A DNA stretch of 64,000 nt. Source: Methylophilus methylotrophus DSM 46235 = ATCC 53528 (lineage in GTDB: Bacteria; Pseudomonadota; Gammaproteobacteria; Burkholderiales; Methylophilaceae). The DNA lies in contig NZ_KB905141.1 of the NCBI RefSeq assembly GCF_000378225.1, positions 759,326-823,325 of the forward strand. The letters run 5' to 3'. This document shows positions 38,979 to 47,478 of this stretch, in pieces. Each line of letters begins with the position of its first letter. The first letter of the stretch is position 1. Under the pieces are notes generated by a model. It saw only the letters and a program-made list of their open reading frames with translations, was not told where the DNA came from and searched no databases. The position numbers and the translations under genes were made by a program.

Positions 38979-41218
38979 TCACGTCCGTCTGGCTGCTTGG
39001 ACAAAATTTCTACAGCACCGGGTGAAAATGGCAGCAGTGATGCTGAGGCGGCCAAACGGGAGTTTGCAGGGTCTTTACCTAAGAAAACGGCTTTATTTAA
39101 ATCATTCATAGTATTCAGTTGCAAACGCTCTTGGGCGGAATGGGAAGCCACTAGAGGTTTACTTTCTGGCGCCTCGTGACTCACCACGTTAGCTGACTGT
39201 ATGGGAAGGGTTTCTTGGCTACTTGCAACAAGATTGAGATGTTGATTTTTTGCAGCCACATTTTCAAACTCCTGGTAAAAAATTACCCTTCCTTCAATAC
39301 GCTTGGATGGAGTCACCGGTTGATAAAGGGTGATCACTGACTGTCCTGAATGATTTGGTGTAATCACAGCAGGCAAAGTCGTATCAGTTGCTTTAGCAGG
39401 AGCGACCATGGGCACCTGATCTGAGCCACTTATATTGTCGTCACGGATGACAGGCGGCGGTTGTACCTTCGGCAAATCAAGCGTTTGCCGTTTTTTCGTA
39501 GGCTTGGTCAATGGGTTTGCTTGCGGCCTGGCTACTGGTTTACTTCTTGATGGCGCCATTACTTCAGATGACTCCGCACTTTCTTCAGGCAATGAAGAAT
39601 CGCTAGACTCATCTGATGGCTGCCCTGAAGGGGCAAGATCCCCTTCTTCCTCAAAGCTGGTTTTGGTTTGATTCTCCCCCTCGATAACCCTGGCATTGAC
39701 CAATATCATCAGCTCGTTTCTGGATTTGGCATCATTTGTATTTTTAAATAACCAACCGAGGACCGGAACATTGGATAGCCACGGAACCTGAGAGGCACTT
39801 TTGGTGCTTTCTTCAGACAACAAACCTGCTACTGCCCAAGTTTCACCACTTGCAGATTCCGTTAAGGTACTCACCGAGCGCTGATTAAATCCCGGGATTC
39901 TGGCACCTAGCAAGGTAATAGCTTGGGAGTAGTCTGGCTCGGAAATGGACTGATCTAGTACAATCGATATCTTGCCGTTTTCAAGCACGGTCGGCCTCAC
40001 AATAAGTTTGAGTCCAAACTGAATAAAACGGACGTTTGTCGCAGTAGTGGCGGTGACTTGATTAACAGTCTGGGTCTGGACTGGAATCGGAATATTACCA
40101 CCCACCAGAAAACTAGCCGACTCACCACTCACTGCTGTGACCAGGGGATTGGAAAGTGTCTTGGCCGCGCCTTTTTGTTGTAGAAAGCGCATGAATGCTG
40201 ACAAAGCATATTTGCCGGGATTATTCACAAACGCAAAAATGGATGAGTTACCTGGATCGAACCCATCGTTGGCCAATTGATCAGGGCTGGAACCGCCTGA
40301 GGGAGAGACATCTCCCAACACGCTACCCACAGTCACTGTTTTACCTCCGCTTTGGGTATCCAACCGCCAATCAATACCATAAGAATCCGTTTTATTACGG
40401 TCTATGCCAATGATTTGCATCTGAATCTCAACCTTGGGTTGTTTGGCTACCTTTATCATGCTCATGACCTTGCCATTCCCCACAACGATCACCTCTCCGC
40501 GCGAGAGATTTTGCGCAAGGTTGCCCTTAATAGGCATTAAAGGTTGAGTAAGCGCTCTCGCGATATTGCCGTTAGCACTACTGGCGCCATTTTGGCCGTT
40601 GCCACCACCTCCGCCTGCATTACCAGCACCCTGACCAGTGCCGCCCACATTGATCTGAGGCACCGCAATTCTAGGATCTGGAGAAACTCCCACAATTTCC
40701 TCGTTGTTGCCAGTTTGGCTTTCATTCAAGTTGCCTGACAATACGCCGCCATGGTCGCTGATGACTGAAAAACTTGGGGGAAGAGCATTACCGGTCACAA
40801 ACCGGTCAGCAATTGTTAACACTCTGGAAAGCGCCGTCGGTGTAGATACAGTGCCTTTTAGGACAATAATGCCGTTCAGATCCTCGACAGTCACCTTTTT
40901 TTCCAAGTTAGCAATCATGCTCCTGAGCTGGAAAATATCATTGACCACCTGAATACGATACTCATCGATGCTGCCAGACTTATTGAACACCGTTAATGAA
41001 GTCGCGCCGGTATCCTGACCATTGATCATCAGCAGTTCAGGCTTTAATGTATTCACGCCAATAACGCCTGGATCACCAATTGCAATCGTCTCGGCTGGCT
41101 CCGATAGCTTCAAAGGCTTGGAAAAACCCTTGGAAATAGAAATGACGCTAAGAGGGGCTGCCTGCAAAAGATGCGGCCACACCCCCAGGCACATAAAAAC
41201 TATGATCCTAGTGAACAT
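38975..41218 (-). CDS. cpaC: Tad pilus secretin CpaC/RcpA with a long C-terminal tail
   Basis: A 747-residue outer-membrane secretin. Order: signal peptide (~1-21), pilus-assembly N domain with AIGDPGVIGVNTLKPELLMI, a BON domain at ~100-170 (VEDLNGIIVLKGTVSTPTAL), a Gly/Asn-rich linker at ~190-215, and the secretin domain at ~255-510 (VEIQMQIIGIDRNKTDSYGI, VSGESASFLVGGNIPIPV, then SQVPWLSNVPVLGWLFKN). About 220 Ser/Pro/Glu-rich residues follow, absent from typical secretins of ~450-550 residues. It forms the pilus channel. There is no clear ribosome site before the ATG. A sigma-54-type promoter lies 32 bases upstream. Confidence 0.93.
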   Translation of the reverse strand: MFTRIIVFMCLGVWPHLLQAAPLSVISISKGFSKPLKLSEPAETIAIGDPGVIGVNTLKPELLMINGQDTGATSLTVFNKSGSIDEYRIQVVNDIFQLRSMIANLEKKVTVEDLNGIIVLKGTVSTPTALSRVLTIADRFVTGNALPPSFSVISDHGGVLSGNLNESQTGNNEEIVGVSPDPRIAVPQINVGGTGQGAGNAGGGGGNGQNGASSANGNIARALTQPLMPIKGNLAQNLSRGEVIVVGNGKVMSMIKVAKQPKVEIQMQIIGIDRNKTDSYGIDWRLDTQSGGKTVTVGSVLGDVSPSGGSSPDQLANDGFDPGNSSIFAFVNNPGKYALSAFMRFLQQKGAAKTLSNPLVTAVSGESASFLVGGNIPIPVQTQTVNQVTATTATNVRFIQFGLKLIVRPTVLENGKISIVLDQSISEPDYSQAITLLGARIPGFNQRSVSTLTESASGETWAVAGLLSEESTKSASQVPWLSNVPVLGWLFKNTNDAKSRNELMILVNARVIEGENQTKTSFEEEGDLAPSGQPSDESSDSSLPEESAESSEVMAPSRSKPVARPQANPLTKPTKKRQTLDLPKVQPPPVIRDDNISGSDQVPMVAPAKATDTTLPAVITPNHSGQSVITLYQPVTPSKRIEGRVIFYQEFENVAAKNQHLNLVASSQETLPIQSANVVSHEAPESKPLVASHSAQERLQLNTMNDLNKAVFLGKDPANSRLAASASLLPFSPGAVEILSKQPDGRE

Positions 41219-41261
41219 TATTTATATTATTTTCGTATTAAAAAACCCTCGCGAGGAAGTG

Positions 41262-41277
41262 AGCAATTTCCATGCCC
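41262..41277 (-). promoter_or_regulatory. sigma-54-type promoter of the cpaC operon
   Basis: On the minus strand GGGCAT-GGAAA-TTGC-T fits KGGCAY-N5-TTGCW, with GG and GC 12 apart. The predicted start near 41251 leaves a 32-base leader before the cpaC ATG. Confidence 0.65.
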
Positions 41278-41368
41278 ATGAATTTTTCACGAACAAAATA
41301 AATAAGCCATTGATTATTATTATCTTTTTTCAAAAAGACACCCATTCAAATAGAGCTTATAAAAAACA

Positions 41369-41413
41369 AAATGGCTGCTATCAATCACCACTGGTGGTTG
41401 ATAGCAGCCATTT
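41369..41413 (-). terminator. strong terminator of the 38-codon gene
   Basis: AAATGGCTGCTATCAA (41369-41384) pairs perfectly with TTGATAGCAGCCATTT (41398-41413), and the loop CACC-ACT-GGTG closes further. On the minus strand the stem is followed by TGTTTTTTATAAG. It lies about 30 bases after the small gene's stop codon and ends its message before the cpaC promoter. Confidence 0.88.
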
Positions 41414-41442
41414 GAAAATAAAGGAGCGGCTAAATACGAATA

Positions 41443-41559
41443 CTAATGAAAGAATGGCAAGTGCATCATTTCCTGAAAAACCTCTCCCAAGACAGAGGCA
41501 AACCATAAACCCAACCCCACCAGCCCTGAAGACAAAATAGCATGTTCAATGACAGTCAT
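41443..41559 (-). CDS. 38-residue hydrophobic small protein in the Tad locus
   Basis: An ATG at 41557-41559, preceded by AAGGA (41569-41573, 9 bases away), opens a 38-codon frame ending with TAG at 41443-41445. The protein begins MTVIEHAILSSGLVGLGLWF and continues ASVLGEVFQEMMHLPFFH: one amphipathic or membrane helix with a His/Phe-rich end. It has its own strong terminator and a possible promoter, so it looks like an independent small gene. I know no family. It could be a membrane peptide that modulates the pilus machine, or a tiny pilin-like subunit, though it lacks the G/XXXXEY motif. Confidence 0.6.
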   Translation of the reverse strand: MTVIEHAILSSGLVGLGLWFASVLGEVFQEMMHLPFFH

Positions 41560-41663
41560 TTTATTATTTCCTTTCAACATTCAATAAAAATCAACGAGCG
41601 TGATTTAAATGAAATATCGTCAACATTTACTCAAACTTGAGTCGTTGAAAGTCAGAAGTAGCG

Positions 41664-41679
41664 TGCTAATTTTCAGCCA
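41664..41679 (-). promoter_or_regulatory. weak sigma-54-like element before the 38-codon gene
   Basis: On the minus strand TGGCTG-AAAAT-TAGC-A keeps GG and GC 12 apart but deviates at three other positions. It could equally be an activator site, since GCTGAAAATTAGC is a partial palindrome. Confidence 0.3.
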
Positions 41680-41696
41680 AGCACAACCACCATCTT

Positions 41697-41710
41697 GGTT
41701 ATTAATAACC
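41697..41710. promoter_or_regulatory. palindrome upstream of the flp promoter
   Basis: GGTTATTAATAACC is a perfect 14-bp palindrome centred about 120 bp upstream of the flp -24 element, a normal distance for a sigma-54 activator site. It shares the pattern GGYTRWWWWYARCC with the palindrome at 29203-29218. Confidence 0.5.
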
Positions 41711-41822
41711 AGTCAATATTGATTTATTCAAGTGAATAAAAAAACACGACCTGGAAGCAGGTTTCCAATAAGCCATTGAAATATAAAATAATTTCAAAAA
41801 AATATTTTACTTTTTCATCAGC

Positions 41823-41838
41823 TGGCACATCAATTGCT
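41823..41838 (+). promoter_or_regulatory. sigma-54-type promoter of flp
   Basis: TGGCAC-ATCAA-TTGC-T is a full match to the -24/-12 consensus TGGCAC-N5-TTGCW. The predicted start near 41849 gives a 155-base leader before the flp ATG at 42004. Confidence 0.85.
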
Positions 41839-41895
41839 GTATAGCTGGCACACACGTCGGGGTGAGCGTTATTCAAAAATTGATAACCGTGTGTC

Positions 41896-41947
41896 GGGAT
41901 GTTGCCATCCTCCCCTATTACAAAAACAGGTAATTGTGGCAACACCC
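41896..41947 (+). promoter_or_regulatory. structured leader of the flp mRNA
   Basis: GGG-A-TGTTGCCA (41896-41907) pairs with TGGCAACA-CCC (41937-41947), enclosing an inner ATTAC/GTAAT hairpin (41917-41934). It lies between the predicted flp transcription start and start codon and may control stability or translation. It matches no riboswitch I recognise. Confidence 0.45.
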
Positions 41948-42003
41948 GCACAGGGACCTGGAGACTTTAATTGTTAATGGGTGGTTATCTTTTGGAGAGA
42001 AAA

Positions 42004-42336
42004 ATGATTGAAAATGTAAAAAACTTCCTGCAGGACGAAGAAGGCCAGTCCATGGTTGAATATGGTGTAACACTGGGTGCTGTTGCAGCCGTGTCTTACA
42101 TTGCAGTGGTTCAACTGGGTGACAAAACTGCCGACCTGTACAGCTGGATGGCTAACCACTTGCCAGGTGGCGAAACGGGTGAAAATGGTACTAACCAGAT
42201 TGTTCGCCTGGAGAGCGACGGCCTCGTTCAATTGAGTGGTTCTGACGACGGTGCCGTATTTAGTACAGATGACATCTTGGCCTCAGGCAACATGAAGACC
42301 ACTTTGGGTAGCGAAGCCAATATCCTCGGTGACTAA
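42004..42336 (+). CDS. flp: Flp type IVc major pilin
   Basis: A 110-residue prepilin: short charged leader MIENVKNFLQDEEG, cleavage predicted at G/QSMVEY, then the hydrophobic helix GVTLGAVAAVSYIAVVQLG. The Flp motif G/XXXXEY is intact. The C-terminal ~65 residues (Gly/Asn/Ser/Asp-rich, ending EANILGD) make it longer than the common 50-75 residue Flp pilins and offer many Ser/Asn sites. GGAGAG sits just before the ATG at 42004; the frame extends to 41971 but that start is less likely. A strong terminator follows, so the pilin message is probably far more abundant than the downstream genes. Confidence 0.93.
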   Translation: MIENVKNFLQDEEGQSMVEYGVTLGAVAAVSYIAVVQLGDKTADLYSWMANHLPGGETGENGTNQIVRLESDGLVQLSGSDDGAVFSTDDILASGNMKTTLGSEANILGD

Positions 42337-42369
42337 GTATTTTATATCTTAGGATACTTAATACAACCC

Positions 42370-42405
42370 ATGCCGCCAGCGGTTTACCGTTGGCGGCATT
42401 TTTAT
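42370..42405 (+). terminator. terminator between flp and the peptidase gene
   Basis: ATGCCGCCAGCGG (42370-42382) pairs with CCGTTGGCGGCAT (42387-42399), followed by TTTTATATA. It probably sets a high pilin-to-peptidase ratio through partial read-through. Confidence 0.9.
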
Positions 42406-42417
42406 ATAGAGTCCATC

Positions 42418-42993
42418 ATGTCATTCGAATTCTTTATTGTTGCACTACTTACAGGATTGATCATCTTGTCGGCATTGGTAGCAGTGCATGATTACCGATT
42501 CCGCCGGATTCCAAACCGATACCTATTCTGGGCCACGACATACGCCATGTGTGTGTATGTCAGCATGCTTTTCTTCTTGCCCTTTAATATCGTACTTAAA
42601 GGTTTTTTATACAGCTTGCTTGGCACCTTAACAGCAGGCTTGTTTTTTTACATGCCCTATAAACTCAAACAGGTGGGCGCTGGTGACGTCAAGCTGGTCA
42701 TGGTGTTTGGATTATTTCTGGGATTCAAAGGCGTGATTCTGGCAATTCTGCTGGGCGCAATGGTGGGTGGTGTCTGGGCGCTCACATTGGCATGGCATCA
42801 CGGCGGCCTCTCTCATCTTTGGTACAACATGAAATTCATGGCCAGGTCTATGTATCTCTCAGGTTTTAAAGAGATGAATTGGGACTTAAGGTCGGAGGGC
42901 GCAATTGCGATGCCTTATGGCGTTGCGTTATCCGCCGGGGCCATCATGATCGCGACTGAACAATTACTCATGCATATTCAGCGTATTTCATAA
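42418..42993 (+). CDS. cpaA: prepilin peptidase TadV/CpaA
   Basis: A 191-residue, roughly six-helix aspartic peptidase of family A24 that cleaves Flp and TadE-type prepilins. Active-site aspartates are visible in AVHDYRFRRIPN (near residue 24) and in the GxGD motif VGAGDVKLVMVFG. I use the ATG at 42418 after the terminator hairpin; the frame runs back to 42370. It lacks the N-terminal methylase domain of PilD, as usual for TadV, and is somewhat longer than the ~150-170 residues of many TadV proteins. Confidence 0.92.
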   Translation: MSFEFFIVALLTGLIILSALVAVHDYRFRRIPNRYLFWATTYAMCVYVSMLFFLPFNIVLKGFLYSLLGTLTAGLFFYMPYKLKQVGAGDVKLVMVFGLFLGFKGVILAILLGAMVGGVWALTLAWHHGGLSHLWYNMKFMARSMYLSGFKEMNWDLRSEGAIAMPYGVALSAGAIMIATEQLLMHIQRIS

Positions 42994-43005
42994 AGGAATC
43001 AAACC

Positions 43006-46000
43006 ATGACATCCACTCAGCAGGTATTTGAAAATGAAGTGGCAAACTCGTGGAAAGCCATTTTCAAACAAGATGTAGCGCAAGCGATGACACATGCCAA
43101 AAAAGCTTCAATCATCGCCCCTGACTCACCAGAGGTTGCTCACCTGTTGGGAGTAATTGCCTGTAGAGATCAACGACCGGATCTGGCGCTGCCATTACTA
43201 CAGAAGGCTTTGAATGGCGGTGCGACAGAACGTCGGTTGCGTGATATGGCAGAAGCACTTTTAAGCGCGGGACATCCGCAGGAAGCACTTAAACCGATTT
43301 CAGACGCGTTGTTACAATTTGGTGAGTCTCCAGCTTTGCTGGGGTTAAAAGCTGCAATTGAGGTCGCACTGGAACAATTTGCACAAGCAGAAAAAACAGC
43401 CATGCAGGCGGTAACCCTCGCTCCCCATCAAATGGCATGGGAGACAACAGCAGCATTCTGCCAGTTGATCAATCAACAGATATATTCTGGCTTACAGTTA
43501 TTCACGGCAAGACCAGAGAATCTGCCCGCAGGCAGTCGCTGTCCATCATTACAATTTATGCAACCGGGTGATATCTGGTTAAAAAATGAGCAAGGCCCCG
43601 GCGACACCATGTTTTATCTGCGATATGCGGTGCATTTAAAACACCAAGGATTTCGTCTACATATTCAGGCAGATAAAAAAACAAAACCGTTGCTGAAGAA
43701 CAGCGGATTGTTTGAGAGTGTGAAAGAAAATATCGCTATTCCTTATGACGGCTTCTGGTTGAACATGGGTGACTTGCCCTTGGCAGCCATGCAGCGTGGT
43801 GCCCCAGCCTACCTTGATGCTTTGCCATTGACCGCAGACCCACAACGGGTAGAAAAGATCATGTCCAGACTTGCCCAGTTTGGTCCCGGGCCTTATGTCG
43901 CCGTGACTTGGAGGGCAGGCGCAAGAGGCAAAAAACACAGACAGGGTTTTCATAAGTATGACAAGCATATTGATCCTGCCGCACTAGGTCAGGTGCTTGC
44001 AGATAAAAAATGTACCGTGGTATGCATCCAGCGTGTGCCTGAAGCAGATGAGATTCAGGCCTTTGAACATGCGCTTAGCAGACCATTTTTGAATTACGCG
44101 CACTTGAACGACCAGCTTCAGGACATGCTGGCATTGCTAACTGTCGTTGATTTATATGTCACTGTACCAAATACGAATGTGCACCTGAGGCAATCGCTAA
44201 AAAAAGACATGTTGGTATTGTTAAACAGACCTTGGCAAGACTGGCGATGGCTTGCCGAAGGGAATAGTCCCTGGTATCCGAATGCGAACGTGTTAAGGCA
44301 ATCAGCCAATCATGAATGGGGCGATGCTTTAAAAACCTTGAATAAGGCTTTGTGCGAGCATCTGCCGCATAAGATAACGCCTGAGTGCAATTTGATAGTG
44401 AATAGCGAGCCGATTCATCACGCTCATGAAACAAATCAATCAGTATTGTCTGAAAACATAAATCATGCACAGATTAGTGAGTTGCTCGCACCTGGTTGGA
44501 GTGCGATCAATCAAGGTCTGGTGAGTGAGGCAATACGTGTTGCTCAGGAAGTCTTGCAACAATATCCAGACCAGCCGGATGCTCTTCATCTGCTTGGATG
44601 GGCGGCTCATCGTGATCTGAAAAGTGAGCTGGCTGCCGGTTTATTGGAACGAGCGGTCAGTCTGGCGCCTGAGAATGGCCGTCTGCTGGCAAACCTGGTG
44701 AGGGTATTCGTCGCACAAAAGCAATTCGCTAAAGCTGAACAAGTACTTGATCAAGCTCTGCGAGAAAGTTTTGTCACCCCAAAGGCTGCTTTAATCGCAG
44801 CTAGAGCAGTGTTAAGACTGCAGCAAAACCGTATTCCGGAAGCAGTGCGAGACTATGAGGATTGCCTGACCGCGTCTCCTTATAGTCTTGATGTGATGGC
44901 TTATATGGGAATGGCAAAACTAAAAGTTGGTGATACGAAATCTGGCTTTAGAGCCTATTCTGCCAGACAAGAGGCAAGGACCAAGGATAGAGTCTCTGGG
45001 TTTGTATGCCCCTGGTTGAAAGGTAATCTATCTGGCTTAAAAGTATTGATCAAACGTGATATGGGATTGGGAGACGAACTCACGTTTTTACGTTATTTGC
45101 CGTGGCTGACATCTGCTGGCGTAGAAGTCACTTATTGGGCCGGAAAAAAGCTGGCACCCGTCTTGAGACGCATGAATTACGTACATACGGTGATTCCTGA
45201 CGACGAACCTCTACCTGACCCGAATATCTTTGATCTTACTTTCTGGGTGAATGAACTCCCACTCGCCGTTCAGTATTTGGATGCGCCAGATATTGCACCG
45301 CCACTTAAATTAACTCCACGTCTGGACCTTGTAGAAAAATGGCGTGACTGGCTCAAATCACAAGGAGATGGCCCTTTTATTGGTATTAACTGGCAGGCAG
45401 GAGCAAGTGCCGGTGGAATGGCCGAAGCATTTAGTAAGCTGGCAAAACAAATCAATCCAGAAATGTTTGCACGCGCACTTCGTGGTATCAATGCTCAGTT
45501 TCTATCATTACAGAGAAATGTCACAAAACAAGCAATTCAATCGTTTGAAAACCACCTAGATACCAAGGTAATTGATGTTGCCTCTATCACAGATGATATT
45601 GAGGATTTACTCGCCCTGCTCTCCTTAATCAATGAGAATGTAGGCGTTTCAAATACTAATATGCATTTAAGAGCAAGTCTTGGATTAAACTCAAGAGTTC
45701 TTGTGCAGTGTCCAAGTGGTGACTGGCGTTGGGGTTACCAAGGTGCCCGATCAGCATGGTTCACAGATGCAACTATCTACAGAGAAGACCTGGCAAACCA
45801 CTGGGAACCCGCACTGACATCACTTCGTGCCGACCTGCTTGCAAAATATGGTGCATGTGAGACGACTCCTGAGTTACAGGCCAAACACAGTACCTACTTA
45901 CATTCTGAACCTAAGATTGTGTGGGTGACGGCAGGTCATATCCAGAATACAGTGGCCGGGCTCAGTTCAGACTTGGCTAGCACTAGGTATCGGGTCATTT

Positions 46001-47469
46001 CACCCATGCAGGCATTAAGTGACCATGGTTGGAAAAGTGAAATTTTAAACGAGCATGTGTCACGTAATGTAGGTGGATGGCATGGTAAAACCCCGGTCGA
46101 GGGGGACACCGTGATCATATCCAAGGTATTTACTGAGCATGCCATCAAACTGGCCGAAGATGCCAAAAATCGCGGCGCACAAGTAATTGTCGATTTTTGT
46201 GACAATCACTTGTCTCATCCGACACGTGGTCAGTTACAGCGCACCTTACTACACATAGCTGACAAAGTAGTTTGTGCTACTGACATGTTGCACCAAGCGC
46301 TCGCTGGAGTTGGCCGCGGTGCAGATGAAGTCATTGCAGATCCAATTAATACAGATAAACGTAAAGCACAATTTACCCCTAATTCAGTGATTAAGCTTCT
46401 CTGGTTTGGGCACCAGGTGAATCTGGATACGTTAATTAAATTTTTGCCTGATTTGGCAGAGTTTGCGAAACATCAGCCCCTCACCCTCAACGTCTTGACG
46501 ACGCTTGAGTCTGGATTAGAAAGCCTGTCGAAATGGATTCCGTCACACCTTGAAGTGAGCTACACACCCTGGAGTGTTGAAGCCACAAGTACAGCTCTGG
46601 AAGTTTGTGACTTGGTAGTTATCCCGACATTAGAGCATCATGCAAAATCTGCAAAAAGTGCAAACAGACTACTAGAGTCTATGCAGGCTGGAAGAATGGT
46701 GGTCGCTGGAAAGTTACCTGCCTACCTTCCCTTTGCAGATAGTGCCTGGGTGGGTGAAGACTTGATAAAAGGGATTGAATGGTGCTTAAGCCATCCTGGT
46801 GAAGTGATTCAACGCATTCAGCAAGGACAGAAAGATATTGCATCATACTTCAGCCCCGCGGCAATAGGTCAATTATGGCAACGTGTGATTTCTAATGAAA
46901 AATCGCTCACTGCAACTGCTCCAAACACCCAACCATTAAAGAAACTCAATTTGGGATGCGGTGATAAAATTTTACCGGGGTATATCAATGTAGATGTGGT
47001 GGAGAGCAGAGCAGGCAAAAATCCAGATGTACTATGTGATCTGCATAAATTAACTCCGTTTGAAGATCAATCGGTGGACGAAATTTTATCGGTACATGTC
47101 ATTGAACATTTCTGGCGATGGGAAGTGCTTGATATCCTTAAGGAGTGGACAAGAGTACTAAAACCAGGCGGACGCATGGTACTCGAATGTCCTAACCTCA
47201 AGTCGGCCTGTGAAGAGTTTCTCAAAAATCCTGACGCGGCAGCTTTTGGCGGCCCAGAAGGTCAACGCAGCATGTGGGTATTTTACGGTGACCCAAGATG
47301 GCAAGACCCTTATATGGTCCATCGATGGGGCTATACACCTGACAGTCTAGCAGCATTGATGCAACAAGCAGGGCTGGTGAATGCAAGACAAGAACCAGCG
47401 CAATATAAACTCCGTGAACCCCGTGATATGCGTATTGTTGCAGAGAAACCCAACTCGCCTAAGAAATGA
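43006..47469 (+). CDS. giant TPR-glycosyltransferase-methyltransferase fusion
   Basis: A 1487-residue soluble protein. Order: TPR-like repeats (~1-150); a GT9-like glycosyltransferase region (~180-430: NEQGPGDTMFYLRYAVHL, LTVVDLYVTVPNTNVHLRQS); a second TPR block (~490-640); a second, related glycosyltransferase region (~680-930: KRDMGLGDELTFLRYLPWL, ENVGVSNTNMHLRASLGLN); a third region (~970-1300) resembling a GT4-type glycosyltransferase (STRYRVISPMQALSDHGW, then SANRLLESMQAGRMVVAG); and a class I methyltransferase (~1310-1487: KLNLGCGDKILPGYINVD, LSVHVIEHFWRWE, RVLKPGGRMVLECPN). The TPR-GT module is clearly duplicated. It follows cpaA by 12 bases, so it is likely devoted to building or transferring a methylated glycan on the Flp pilin, like the O-GlcNAc-type and flagellin-glycosylation TPR enzymes. 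The substrate is inferred from position only. Confidence 0.82.
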   Translation: MTSTQQVFENEVANSWKAIFKQDVAQAMTHAKKASIIAPDSPEVAHLLGVIACRDQRPDLALPLLQKALNGGATERRLRDMAEALLSAGHPQEALKPISDALLQFGESPALLGLKAAIEVALEQFAQAEKTAMQAVTLAPHQMAWETTAAFCQLINQQIYSGLQLFTARPENLPAGSRCPSLQFMQPGDIWLKNEQGPGDTMFYLRYAVHLKHQGFRLHIQADKKTKPLLKNSGLFESVKENIAIPYDGFWLNMGDLPLAAMQRGAPAYLDALPLTADPQRVEKIMSRLAQFGPGPYVAVTWRAGARGKKHRQGFHKYDKHIDPAALGQVLADKKCTVVCIQRVPEADEIQAFEHALSRPFLNYAHLNDQLQDMLALLTVVDLYVTVPNTNVHLRQSLKKDMLVLLNRPWQDWRWLAEGNSPWYPNANVLRQSANHEWGDALKTLNKALCEHLPHKITPECNLIVNSEPIHHAHETNQSVLSENINHAQISELLAPGWSAINQGLVSEAIRVAQEVLQQYPDQPDALHLLGWAAHRDLKSELAAGLLERAVSLAPENGRLLANLVRVFVAQKQFAKAEQVLDQALRESFVTPKAALIAARAVLRLQQNRIPEAVRDYEDCLTASPYSLDVMAYMGMAKLKVGDTKSGFRAYSARQEARTKDRVSGFVCPWLKGNLSGLKVLIKRDMGLGDELTFLRYLPWLTSAGVEVTYWAGKKLAPVLRRMNYVHTVIPDDEPLPDPNIFDLTFWVNELPLAVQYLDAPDIAPPLKLTPRLDLVEKWRDWLKSQGDGPFIGINWQAGASAGGMAEAFSKLAKQINPEMFARALRGINAQFLSLQRNVTKQAIQSFENHLDTKVIDVASITDDIEDLLALLSLINENVGVSNTNMHLRASLGLNSRVLVQCPSGDWRWGYQGARSAWFTDATIYREDLANHWEPALTSLRADLLAKYGACETTPELQAKHSTYLHSEPKIVWVTAGHIQNTVAGLSSDLASTRYRVISPMQALSDHGWKSEILNEHVSRNVGGWHGKTPVEGDTVIISKVFTEHAIKLAEDAKNRGAQVIVDFCDNHLSHPTRGQLQRTLLHIADKVVCATDMLHQALAGVGRGADEVIADPINTDKRKAQFTPNSVIKLLWFGHQVNLDTLIKFLPDLAEFAKHQPLTLNVLTTLESGLESLSKWIPSHLEVSYTPWSVEATSTALEVCDLVVIPTLEHHAKSAKSANRLLESMQAGRMVVAGKLPAYLPFADSAWVGEDLIKGIEWCLSHPGEVIQRIQQGQKDIASYFSPAAIGQLWQRVISNEKSLTATAPNTQPLKKLNLGCGDKILPGYINVDVVESRAGKNPDVLCDLHKLTPFEDQSVDEILSVHVIEHFWRWEVLDILKEWTRVLKPGGRMVLECPNLKSACEEFLKNPDAAAFGGPEGQRSMWVFYGDPRWQDPYMVHRWGYTPDSLAALMQQAGLVNARQEPAQYKLREPRDMRIVAEKPNSPKK

Positions 47470-47478
47470 ACTGAAATC

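Noticed and set aside
41724-41951. 75-codon minus-strand reading frame in the flp leader
   Set aside because: It covers the full-consensus sigma-54 element and the leader hairpin, begins without a ribosome site and resembles nothing.
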